Assembly: GCF_000008685.2 (NCBI RefSeq)
Contig: NC_001318.1
Span: 390,398-454,397, forward strand
DNA: 64,000 nt
Direction: 5' to 3'
From: Borreliella burgdorferi B31
Lineage (GTDB): Bacteria > Spirochaetota > Spirochaetia > Borreliales > Borreliaceae
The translations under genes were made by a program, and so were the position numbers. The notes below the pieces were generated by a model. That model ran no database searches. It was not told where the DNA came from and saw nothing but the letters and a program-made list of their open reading frames with translations. Shown here piece by piece: positions 21,059 to 29,109 of the stretch. Each line of letters starts with the position of its first letter. Within the stretch, counting starts at the first letter, position 1.

Positions 21059-22609
21059 TCAATACCCATCAGATGCTTGGATATTTTTATCTTTATCAAT
21101 AAGATCCTTGTATATAAAAGATTTTTTAGCAAGCGTCTCTTTTAAATTTTTAGAAAAGGGTAAATTCCTCCACATTATTCCGCGTACTAATTTCTCAAGT
21201 TTTTGAATTCCTTTACTTTCTTTTTCTATCCAAAGAAAATAATCTTCTAAAAAAAATTTTTTAACATTTCCCTTTTTAATAAATTTAACATAATAATCGT
21301 AATATTGGCCTGTAATTCCTGTTTCCATCCACCTAAAAGAAGCTTGCTCTTTTGCAAGTTCCCAAACAAAATCACCAATACCCAAAATAACCGCCTTTCT
21401 TAAGTTTTTAGCATACATAGGTATTAATATTTTACCCCTACCATTTGCTCTGTTTTTAACATCAATTGATTCCCAACAAATTCCTTTATCACCATAAGAA
21501 GGTATTAATATAAAATAAGGAACTACTCTGAGCAAATCTCCTCTATACGCTTTTTGAAAAAGTCTAGGCTGAATATCTTCGATTTCCCAAACAAGCTGCA
21601 TAATTCTTTCTCTACTTCCAAAAAATTGAGGGTTAGCAACTACATTATTTTTCAAAAGAATAGGAAAATGATTGCCTCTTGGCCCTATCGCAAGTTTATT
21701 GGCGCTTCTGATAACTTCAACTTCATCATGTGCAATAGTTGATTCAGTAGACATCCCAATATTATTCATTTTATTTTGAATTTCAAAAAGCTCTCTGTTA
21801 GTATCTTCAATTTTATTAATAAAAACATTAATATCCCGATTTGATTTAATAAGATCATCAACATAATTACTAGCAAAATTTAAAGGCTTTAAAATCGAAT
21901 TAGGATAAGAACTCTGCACTCCGTATTCAGTCATATAAGTTAAATCGCTTTGACTATTATTTGAAAATAAAAATTCAAACATGCTTCTTAACTTACTAAG
22001 AGCCTCTTTTCTGATCTTATCAGTTCTCTTAAGGCTACTTTTTGCAAAATCAATATTTGCCAAAAGTTTTTCTTTCTTATTAAGTAAAACTTTTTCCATA
22101 TCTTCTTCTTTAAAATTATCCGTTGGCAAATCGGTTGCTAATCTACTAAGCTTAAAATTATTAACCCCATAAAGCCATTCATCAAAATAAATAAAAGACT
22201 CATTATAATGATTGTCCCAAATAGTTTTTGAAATTAATAGCTGAATTTCAGATCCAAGTGCATTTGGAATAAGTGCGGCAAATCTAAATAAAATTTTCTG
22301 CTCCATGGTCAATTTTGAAATGTTTTTTGCAATTGATCTGAGAAAAGACCAATAAATGTTAATCACTTGATTATATTTTAAAACCCTATCAACCTCTTCT
22401 GACTGCGGATTTAAATAATCTACCAAAACTTTATGAAGCTTAAAGCCAATTTCTTTACTGCTTGAAATAAGATTTTTATAAAAATCTTTAGTAAAAAATT
22501 GCTTATCATGCTCCTCTAAAGTTAAAATATTTGGCAATCTCGAATTTAAATCTGTATCTACAGAATCAGGATACTTATACAAACTACCCCCAAAAACACC
22601 CACAAGCAA
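21059..22609 (-). CDS. Unknown conserved spirochaetal protein (about 516 aa)
   Basis: No family recognised. The frame is long and intact, with protein-like composition. It has no obvious transmembrane segment after residue 10. A helical central part (about 140-290, LLNKKEKLLANIDFAKSSLK, INKIEDTNRELFEIQNKMNN) may be coiled coil. The C-terminal half contains GRGKILIPMYAKNLRKAVILGIGDFVWELA and SFRWMETGITGQYYDYYVKF. The start is uncertain: TTG at 22607-22609 begins the listed frame, GTG two codons later is an alternative, and neither has a convincing ribosome site. It is divergent from the symporter gene and convergent with the ankyrin gene. It corresponds by position to B31 BB0400. Confidence 0.8.
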   Translation of the reverse strand: MLVGVFGGSLYKYPDSVDTDLNSRLPNILTLEEHDKQFFTKDFYKNLISSSKEIGFKLHKVLVDYLNPQSEEVDRVLKYNQVINIYWSFLRSIAKNISKLTMEQKILFRFAALIPNALGSEIQLLISKTIWDNHYNESFIYFDEWLYGVNNFKLSRLATDLPTDNFKEEDMEKVLLNKKEKLLANIDFAKSSLKRTDKIRKEALSKLRSMFEFLFSNNSQSDLTYMTEYGVQSSYPNSILKPLNFASNYVDDLIKSNRDINVFINKIEDTNRELFEIQNKMNNIGMSTESTIAHDEVEVIRSANKLAIGPRGNHFPILLKNNVVANPQFFGSRERIMQLVWEIEDIQPRLFQKAYRGDLLRVVPYFILIPSYGDKGICWESIDVKNRANGRGKILIPMYAKNLRKAVILGIGDFVWELAKEQASFRWMETGITGQYYDYYVKFIKKGNVKKFFLEDYFLWIEKESKGIQKLEKLVRGIMWRNLPFSKNLKETLAKKSFIYKDLIDKDKNIQASDGY

Positions 22610-22648
22610 TATAGCGACACAAGTACAATTGTAACTCTAAAGTTTATA

Positions 22649-22678
22649 TTTACAAAAAAATTTAGTACTATTTATTAT
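22649..22678 (+). promoter_or_regulatory. Sigma-70-type promoter for the symporter gene
   Basis: TTTACA at 22649-22654, an 18-bp spacer, and TATTAT at 22673-22678 precede the symporter ATG (22716) by 38 nt, which holds a strong AAAGGAG ribosome site. Confidence 0.55.
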
Positions 22679-22715
22679 ACACAGTGTACCTTAAATCTCT
22701 GAAAGGAGAAGTCAT

Positions 22716-23918
22716 ATGAATATAAAAATCAATTTTTTTTTCACTTTGCCTATTGGAATCTTTTTAGGATTGTTTTTCCCTCTTGGAATTTATAGCTCCT
22801 TATCACATGCTTTTATAAGATTATCATACTTATCTCTTATTCCCTTTTTAATATTTTCAATTCCATTAGGAATTGAAAATATTATTGAAAATAAAAACTT
22901 TAAAAAGCTTTTTGGTAAAACAATTTATTATGGAATTTTAACTAACCTATCTGGAGTTGCTGTATCAATAATAGCTGCAACAATATATCTTCCGCAAAGA
23001 ATTCCAATACTAGAAAAAACAATACAAAATACATGTTTTTTTGAAAAAGAAGCTTTACTAGAAACATTCTTTCCAAAAAATATTTTCAAAATATTTACAT
23101 CTAGCAATCCAAATCTACTAAGCATTTACATGATTTCAATAATAATAGGCACAAGTTTTTATTATGCAAAACAAAAAGGCAGAATAGCTAGAGAACTGAT
23201 GCTAAGCGCATCCAATCTTTTTTACCATGCAAATGGGTTTATTGTAAACATATTAAATATAGGGATCATTTTTATAACAGCAAATTACGCTGCAAACTTA
23301 AAAAACTTCAAAGATTACCCAAATTATACAAACAGCATAACATTCTTTTTGGCATGGACAATTATAATTTTATTCGTAATATTGCCAACAATTAGTTATA
23401 GATTAACAAAAAGTTTTAAAATGATATATAAAGGCATTTTTGTATCATTTCAAAACATAATATTTTCAGGACTTGCAAAAGATTCTTATTCCCCTTATGT
23501 GATATTAATAGAAGATATTAAAAACGAAAGAATAAATATAAAAAAATCCATAATTATAAACATACCTTTAATAAATTTTGTATCTAAATTTGGCACTATT
23601 TTTGTTTCAGTAATATCATTTTTTATAATTTTAAAATCATATTCTAGCTTACCCATTTCTATTTATGAAATAAGCTATATGAGCACTTTATCATTTGTTT
23701 TTGTCTTTGCATTTCCTCATATACCAAATAGTTTAATTTATATAATTACAATGCTTTGCTCTACATATACAAAAGGAATAGAGCTAAATGTTTCAAACAT
23801 AACACCAATGCTGCCGATATTAATCTCTTTGGCTTTACTAATCGACTTTGCTTTTAACATTGCAATCATTCATATAATAAACTTCAAAGAATTAAAAGAT
23901 CAAGAAAAAATTAATTAA
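22716..23918 (+). CDS. gltP: Dicarboxylate/amino-acid:cation symporter (glutamate-transporter-type)
   Basis: 400 residues, very hydrophobic with about eight transmembrane segments and re-entrant loops, fitting the SDF (DAACS, GltP/DctA-like) family. Family-like features are the N-terminal PIGIFLGLFFPLG and LIPFLIFSIPLGIENII, the mid-protein FFPKNIFKIFTSSNPNLLSI preceding HP1, and the C-terminal THR-type region SNITPMLPILISLALLIDFAFNIA. The HP1 serine-rich tip and the NMDG motif of TM7 are poorly preserved, so substrate could differ from glutamate. It is monocistronic and convergent with proS (11 bp gap). B31 annotation calls the equivalent gene a glutamate transporter. Confidence 0.8.
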   Translation: MNIKINFFFTLPIGIFLGLFFPLGIYSSLSHAFIRLSYLSLIPFLIFSIPLGIENIIENKNFKKLFGKTIYYGILTNLSGVAVSIIAATIYLPQRIPILEKTIQNTCFFEKEALLETFFPKNIFKIFTSSNPNLLSIYMISIIIGTSFYYAKQKGRIARELMLSASNLFYHANGFIVNILNIGIIFITANYAANLKNFKDYPNYTNSITFFLAWTIIILFVILPTISYRLTKSFKMIYKGIFVSFQNIIFSGLAKDSYSPYVILIEDIKNERINIKKSIIINIPLINFVSKFGTIFVSVISFFIILKSYSSLPISIYEISYMSTLSFVFVFAFPHIPNSLIYIITMLCSTYTKGIELNVSNITPMLPILISLALLIDFAFNIAIIHIINFKELKDQEKIN

Positions 23919-23929
23919 AGCTAAACAAA

Positions 23930-25396
23930 TTAATAGGATTTGGCAAATAAAACAAAATATTTAGCTTTAGATGAACAATAAATACAAGTCATGCCTGTTA
24001 AATCTCTGGCCTTAAAATCATCGGGGATACATCTTATTGTGGCTTTAGTTTCATTTTTAATAATATTTTCACAATTCAAACTGCCACACCAACAAGAAAG
24101 CACAAATCCAGAATAATCATTCACATAGGCTTTGAATGTCTCATAACTATCCTTACTGCTTCTAAAAATCTCCTTAGTATTCAAGATCCTAAAATTTAAT
24201 GCTCTTTGAAATAAATCTTTTTGCATCAAATCAAGCTCTACCTTAACCTTGCTTATAAGAGAATCAAGTGATATTTGATACTTAAATTTTCTGTCTTTAT
24301 CTCTTCTTGAAATAGTAACGGAATTTAAAAGGACATCATTTATCCCCACTTCAAGGCGTATTGGAATTCCTTTAAACTCGGCAGATGAAAATCTAAATCC
24401 CGGAGAACTTCTAACGTCCTTATCAATTTCAACCCTAAATTCTGCTTTTTTTAAAGCATCCACAACACAATCAGAATAATCTAAAATTTTTTTATTAATC
24501 TCATCTTCTTTTTTAAAAATAGGAATAACAATAATTTCTATTGGAGCAATGCGAGGCGGCAAAACTAAACCTTTCTCATCAGAATGAACCATAATCAAAG
24601 CACCAATCAATCTGGTAGAAACACCCCAGCTACTAGCAAATACATGCCGCATCTTGCCATCTTTGTCTTGAAATTTTACATCAAATGCCTTTGCAAAATT
24701 TAAACCTAAATAATGGGATGTAGCGGCTTGAAGCGCTTTTTTATCTTGCATTAATGCCTCAATTGAATAAGTAGAAACAGCCCCCGCAAATTTTTCCTTT
24801 TCAGATTTTTTACCACAAAACACCGGAATGGCCAAATAGTCTTCTATGAATCTTTTATATACATCTAAAATAAGTAAAGTTTCTTCTAATGCCTCCTCTT
24901 CGGTAGCATGAGCAGTATGTCCTTCTTGCCATAGAAATTCGGTAGTGCGCAAAAAAGGCCTTGTTCTCTTTTCCCAACGAACAACATTTGCCCATTGATT
25001 AATTTTAAGAGGAAGATCTCTGTAAGACTTAATCCACTTACTATACATATTCCAAATAATTGTCTCAGAGGTAGGCCTTAAAACCAAAGGCTCTGCCAAA
25101 CTCTCTCCACCAGCATCCTTAATAATAGCAAACTCGGGTGAAAATCCATCAATATGATCCTTTTCTCTTTCTAAAAAACTATAAGGAATAAGCATAGGGA
25201 AATATGCATTCTCGTGTCCCGTCTCTTTAAATTTTTTATCAAGTATACTCTGAATTTTACTCCAAATAGAATACCCATAAGGCATAATTACCATACATCC
25301 TTTTACAGGACTGTAATCAGCAAGTTTTGCTTTCTGGACTATATCTAAATACCATTTAGAATAATCATCTTCTTTTGATGCTATAAAATCACTCAT
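23930..25396 (-). CDS. proS: Prolyl-tRNA synthetase, archaeal/eukaryotic-type
   Basis: 488 residues. Class II aminoacyl-tRNA synthetase charging tRNA-Pro. It has motif 2 in RWEKRTRPFLRTTEFLWQEG and motif 3 near SWGVSTRLIGALIMVHSDEKG. It lacks the roughly 180-residue insertion domain of the typical bacterial enzyme. It instead ends with the zinc-associated C-terminal extension (SCWCGSLNCENIIKNETKAT, MTCIYCSSKAKYFVLFAKSY) with terminal Tyr that marks the archaeal/eukaryotic type. This points to ancient horizontal acquisition, as known for several Borrelia synthetases. AGGA lies upstream of the ATG. It is convergent with the symporter gene. Confidence 0.97.
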   Translation of the reverse strand: MSDFIASKEDDYSKWYLDIVQKAKLADYSPVKGCMVIMPYGYSIWSKIQSILDKKFKETGHENAYFPMLIPYSFLEREKDHIDGFSPEFAIIKDAGGESLAEPLVLRPTSETIIWNMYSKWIKSYRDLPLKINQWANVVRWEKRTRPFLRTTEFLWQEGHTAHATEEEALEETLLILDVYKRFIEDYLAIPVFCGKKSEKEKFAGAVSTYSIEALMQDKKALQAATSHYLGLNFAKAFDVKFQDKDGKMRHVFASSWGVSTRLIGALIMVHSDEKGLVLPPRIAPIEIIVIPIFKKEDEINKKILDYSDCVVDALKKAEFRVEIDKDVRSSPGFRFSSAEFKGIPIRLEVGINDVLLNSVTISRRDKDRKFKYQISLDSLISKVKVELDLMQKDLFQRALNFRILNTKEIFRSSKDSYETFKAYVNDYSGFVLSCWCGSLNCENIIKNETKATIRCIPDDFKARDLTGMTCIYCSSKAKYFVLFAKSY

Positions 25397-25448
25397 AAAT
25401 TATCCTCAATAAAGCATTTCACTTCTTTAAAAAACTAAATAATTATAT

Positions 25449-26126
25449 TCAATATTTTTTAACTTCAACCATAAACCGTTTATACCTATTTCCATAAGAA
25501 TTTAACATGATTTTTTCCAAAACAAAAACAATTCCATCTTCATTTGGAAATAAAACAATCTCTCTTATTCTGTAATCAATAACATTCTTTCTATAATAAT
25601 TTCCTCTTCCAACAGTCAAATGCTTTTCTAGAGTTGAATTACAATATCTGACAGATAAAAAAATATTAAAAGAAGAAGAAAGTTCTTGGGAATTAATATC
25701 CTTATTTACAAAAACTTGATATTCGTTTCCTGTTTTAAAATCAACAAAATTTAAAAAATCTGTTTCTGGAATTTCACTTTTTACATAAAAATAAATTTCA
25801 CGCCCTCTTCTTAAATGATTAATTTTAAATTCTTTAACTTTAAAATTAATCATCTTTAAAAGCTCATAAAGACTTTTATCATAACTGTCTGAATACCCAA
25901 TGTGCTCTTTAAAAGTCTTAGAATGTACTCCAGAGTTTGCAAAATTATTTTTAACAACATCAACAAAGTATGCAGCAGAGTAATAATATCCATTTTCAAA
26001 ACCATATTCGCCAAACATAAAATACCGATCATTATTAGAAAATCCTAAATTTTTAAAAAAAATATTTTCTGGAAACCCCAACAGAAAAGAAAAAAAATAA
26101 AAAAAAACGATATATAGTTTAATCAT
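25449..26126 (-). CDS. Unknown exported protein (225 aa)
   Basis: No domain recognised. Residues 1-19 (IKLYIVFFYFFSFLLGFPEN) form a hydrophobic signal. The body contains a repeated aromatic pattern (DRYFMFGEYGFENGYYYSAA, EIYFYVKSEIPETDFLNFVD, YQVFVNKDINSQELSSSFNI) compatible with beta strands. It is upstream of proS by 52 bp on the same strand and may be co-transcribed. It corresponds by position to B31 BB0403. Confidence 0.8.
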   Translation of the reverse strand: MIKLYIVFFYFFSFLLGFPENIFFKNLGFSNNDRYFMFGEYGFENGYYYSAAYFVDVVKNNFANSGVHSKTFKEHIGYSDSYDKSLYELLKMINFKVKEFKINHLRRGREIYFYVKSEIPETDFLNFVDFKTGNEYQVFVNKDINSQELSSSFNIFLSVRYCNSTLEKHLTVGRGNYYRKNVIDYRIREIVLFPNEDGIVFVLEKIMLNSYGNRYKRFMVEVKKY

Positions 26127-26291
26127 AAGCTTTGTATAAGTTTAATAACAATAAATTATCTACTAAATCTTATTTATAATTAATTTAGCCTTACTTAAAA
26201 TAATATCAAAACAGCATTTCAAATTCAAAACTTTGATATACTATTTGTTTATAGATTAAAAACTTAATATTTAAATTTTTGGGATAAATTT

Positions 26292-26708
26292 TTGAAAAAA
26301 AGAATTAATGGCCTAAAGTTAGCTTCAAAAAGCTTGAGGCAAATAAAGTTTTTTTGCCATAGTTTTATAATAAAACATTGCAAAAAAACTTATTTATTGC
26401 AAATTCATAAATTTATATTTTTTTCAAAGGCCAAAAAATCAAAACAAAAATATCTTCCCAAAAATCCTTTACAAACAAACAAGATTAACATCAATATACA
26501 GTCAAGTAGTATAATAATAGCTGTATTTGTGATTAAAAATTTTTTGATAACCAAAACCTTGATAAACAAAGCGATAAAAAATTCAACAATAAAGTTTTGC
26601 TATCAAAATAAGCAAATAAATATCAATATTTTTAATTTTTTATGCTTTATTAAAAATATTGTAAAAATAATTTCTAAAATTGAAAATAAAAAAGGAGAAT
26701 TTCAATGA
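26292..26708 (+). CDS. Doubtful 138-codon open frame before the BB0405-like gene
   Basis: The frame starts with TTG, has no ribosome site, and overlaps the next ATG by 4 bp. Composition is dominated by Lys, Ile, Asn and Phe as expected of any A+T-rich frame, and no motif is visible. It may be chance, or part of a long untranslated leader of the downstream outer-membrane gene; a TATACT box at about 26235 could start such an RNA. The 578-bp gap 26127-26704 holds nothing else I can recognise. It may be what was annotated as BB0404 in B31. Confidence 0.2.
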   Translation: MKKRINGLKLASKSLRQIKFFCHSFIIKHCKKTYLLQIHKFIFFSKAKKSKQKYLPKNPLQTNKININIQSSSIIIAVFVIKNFLITKTLINKAIKNSTIKFCYQNKQININIFNFLCFIKNIVKIISKIENKKGEFQ

Positions 26709-27316
26709 GAATGCTATTAGCAACAATAATACTTATATTAACAACGGGTTTATTAGCTGCACAATCCAAAAGCAAAAGTATGACTGAAGATGACTTTGAT
26801 TTTGATAAACTTCTTGCAAAAGAAGAGTCTGTGCGCCGTTTATTTGGCATAGGTTTTGGAGTTGGATATCCACTTGCAAACATTACAATATCTGTTCCAT
26901 ATGTAGACATAGACCTTGGGTACGGAGGATTCGTAGGGCTTAAACCCAACAATTTCTTGCCCTATGTTGTGATGGGTGTAGATCTTCTATTTAAAGATGA
27001 AATACACAAAAACACTATGATTTCTGGAGGCATTGGAATAGGTGCAGATTGGTCAAAAGGAAGTCCTGAAAAATCAAATGAAAAACTTGAAGAAGAGGAA
27101 GAAAATGAAGCACAACAAGTAGCTTCTCTTCAAAATAGAATAGGGGTTGTGATAAGATTGCCTTTGGTAATAGAGTACAGCTTTCTTAAAAATATTGTGA
27201 TTGGATTTAAAGCTGTTGCTACTATTGGAACAACTATGCTACTTGGCAGCCCAATGTCATTTGAAGGAGCTAGATTTAATTTCTTAGGCACAGGCTTTAT
27301 AAAAATATATATATAG
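26705..27316 (+). CDS. Outer-membrane beta-barrel protein, BB0405 type
   Basis: 203 residues. Signal peptide MRMLLATIILILTTGLLAAQ with an Ala-x-Ala-like cleavage site. Alternating hydrophobic/aromatic segments and Gly-rich turns (FGIGFGVGYPLANITISVP, LGYGGFVGLKPNNFLPYVVM, SGGIGIGADWSKGSPEKSNE, FNFLGTGFIKIYI) indicate a small beta-barrel with an acidic surface loop near 115-135 (EKLEEEEENEAQQ). A paralogue follows 10 bp downstream. The B31 equivalent is reported as a porin-like surface protein needed for mammalian infection (literature from memory). GGAG lies 8 nt before the ATG. The C-terminal aromatic/hydrophobic strand fits BAM-dependent insertion. Confidence 0.9.
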   Translation: MRMLLATIILILTTGLLAAQSKSKSMTEDDFDFDKLLAKEESVRRLFGIGFGVGYPLANITISVPYVDIDLGYGGFVGLKPNNFLPYVVMGVDLLFKDEIHKNTMISGGIGIGADWSKGSPEKSNEKLEEEEENEAQQVASLQNRIGVVIRLPLVIEYSFLKNIVIGFKAVATIGTTMLLGSPMSFEGARFNFLGTGFIKIYI

Positions 27317-27326
27317 TGGAGAATAA

Positions 27327-27938
27327 ATGATAAAAATTTTTAAAAAAATATACATTTTAACATTAGTATTAGGTATGGCACACCTTTCTTTTGCATCTGA
27401 CAATTATATGGTCAGATGCAGCAAGGAAGAAGATTCAACCACCTGTATCGCAAAGCTTAAAGAAATAAAAGAAAAGAAAAATTATGACTTATTTTCAATG
27501 GGCATTGGAATAGGAGATCCTATTGCAAATATTATGATTACAATTCCTTATATAAATATTGATTTTGGATATGGAGGTTTTATTGGCCTTAAGTCAAACA
27601 ATTTTGAAAATTATCTAAATGGTGGAATAGACGTTATTTTTAAAAAGCAAATTGGACAATATATGAAAATTGGCGGCGGCATTGGAATAGGTGCGGATTG
27701 GTCAAAAACATCCCTTATACCCCCTAATGAAGAAGAAGAAACTGATTATGAGAGAATAGGCGCTGTTATAAGAATTCCTTTTATAATGGAATATAATTTT
27801 GCAAAAAATTTATCCATAGGATTCAAAATTTATCCTGCAGTAGGGCCAACAATATTACTAACAAAACCAAGCATTTTATTTGAAGGAATTAAATTCAATT
27901 TTTTTGGATTTGGATTCATAAAATTTGCATTTAATTAA
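27327..27938 (+). CDS. Outer-membrane beta-barrel protein, BB0406 type
   Basis: 203 residues, a tandem paralogue of the preceding gene with the same length and aligned landmarks: FSMGIGIGDPIANIMITIPY, FGYGGFIGLKSNNFENYLNG, GGGIGIGADWSKTSLIPPNE and FNFFGFGFIKFAFN. Signal peptide MIKIFKKIYILTLVLGMAHL ends near FAS. A Cys pair follows it (MVRCSKEEDSTTCIAKL), which the first copy lacks and which could form a disulphide. The acidic loop is shorter (EEEETDYE). The B31 homologue has been reported to bind laminin. It is co-transcribed with the first copy (10-bp gap, GTGGAG ribosome site) and followed by a bidirectional terminator. Confidence 0.9.
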   Translation: MIKIFKKIYILTLVLGMAHLSFASDNYMVRCSKEEDSTTCIAKLKEIKEKKNYDLFSMGIGIGDPIANIMITIPYINIDFGYGGFIGLKSNNFENYLNGGIDVIFKKQIGQYMKIGGGIGIGADWSKTSLIPPNEEEETDYERIGAVIRIPFIMEYNFAKNLSIGFKIYPAVGPTILLTKPSILFEGIKFNFFGFGFIKFAFN

Positions 27939-27956
27939 CCAAATAATTAAATTGGT

Positions 27957-27996
27957 AATTAAAATTAAGCTCGCATAAGCAAGCTTAATTTTAATT
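27957..27996. terminator. Bidirectional intrinsic terminator between BB0406-type gene and manA
   Basis: Perfect 15-bp inverted repeat (27957-27971 and 27982-27996) with a 10-nt loop between two convergent genes. The AAGCT core is flanked by A-runs and T-runs on both sides, so it can serve both strands. The manA stop codon lies inside the right arm. Confidence 0.7.
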
Positions 27997-29109
27997 AAAA
28001 CCAGCAATAAAAGCTTCGCCGTCCCCATCAATAAACAAGTTTTCTGCTTTTTTACCTATAAATATGCTCTCACCTTTCTTAAGATTTAAGGATTTATTTA
28101 TACTCACGCACCCATTTAAAACTAGCAAGACCATTGCACTATTTCTATTAATACAAATGTTCTCATTTATTTTTTTTTGAATCAATTTCAAATTAGTATT
28201 TGGAAGTCTAAATACGCTAAAATTATCTTGAAAATCGGGATTTAAAAATGATAACTTTCCTTCCTCAAATTGACCAACTCTTAACATCTCGTCTTTATCA
28301 ATATACTTTGTAGTAAGCCCAGCCCTAATAACATTGTCGGAATTGGTCATAAGCTCAATGCAATCTCCCTTAAGATATGCATGCACCTCCTGACTATTTG
28401 TATAAACAACTTCTCCTGGTTTTAGTTTTAAAATATTCATACCTAAAAATACCAAAAGGCCCACATCTATACCATAAATATTGTAAATTTCATTAAACCA
28501 ATAGCCCCTAAAATTATCAATAAGATCCAAATTTTTTAAAATTTTTTCAATAATCTTCTCAAGTTCATACATTTGTAAATCAAAAATAGTCTTTACAAAA
28601 TCTTTATGTGATTGAAAGTCGAAATTTAATTCCAGAATTTCATAAATTTTTTTAATCTCATCTAAGGGTAAAAAGCCTTTAAGAGCATAAAAATCACTAA
28701 GAGCATAAATAAGTTCAATTTTGGGGTTTTTGTCTTTGTATGTCCTTTTGGGATCATTAATGTCTATCCCTTTATTATTCTCTGATTCATACCCTTTTAA
28801 GGCAATATCTTTAGAAGGATGAATTTGAATAGACAGGGGCTTATTTGCAGACAATACCTTAAGCAAAAAAGGAAATTCGTCATTACAGCCTAAAAGCTCT
28901 TTATGATCTTCTAAAAAATCGCTTAAAAGCACATATTCATTTTTATACAAAATCTTACTAGAAAATGTCTTGTGTGCTCCAAGCCACATTTCAGCCTTGG
29001 GCTTTCCATCAATCTTATCACCCAAAAGATTGGGAATAAAATTAATTCCGCCCCAATCATATTCTTTAATATTATTTTTCATTAAAAAAATATTATCTTC
29101 ATTATTCAT
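27991..29109 (-). CDS. manA: Mannose-6-phosphate isomerase, class I
   Basis: 372 residues. Zinc-dependent interconversion of mannose-6-phosphate and fructose-6-phosphate, feeding mannose into glycolysis. The cupin-fold signature is visible: YDWGGINFIPNLLGD, AEMWLGAHKTFSS, PFLLKVLSANKPLSIQIHPS (metal His), GDCIELMTNSDNVIRAGLT, and KPGEVVYTNSQEVHAYLKGD with the second metal site. Start and fruA stop overlap by 4 bp (ATGA), so the two are translationally coupled as a sugar-uptake operon. Confidence 0.96.
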   Translation of the reverse strand: MNNEDNIFLMKNNIKEYDWGGINFIPNLLGDKIDGKPKAEMWLGAHKTFSSKILYKNEYVLLSDFLEDHKELLGCNDEFPFLLKVLSANKPLSIQIHPSKDIALKGYESENNKGIDINDPKRTYKDKNPKIELIYALSDFYALKGFLPLDEIKKIYEILELNFDFQSHKDFVKTIFDLQMYELEKIIEKILKNLDLIDNFRGYWFNEIYNIYGIDVGLLVFLGMNILKLKPGEVVYTNSQEVHAYLKGDCIELMTNSDNVIRAGLTTKYIDKDEMLRVGQFEEGKLSFLNPDFQDNFSVFRLPNTNLKLIQKKINENICINRNSAMVLLVLNGCVSINKSLNLKKGESIFIGKKAENLFIDGDGEAFIAGFN

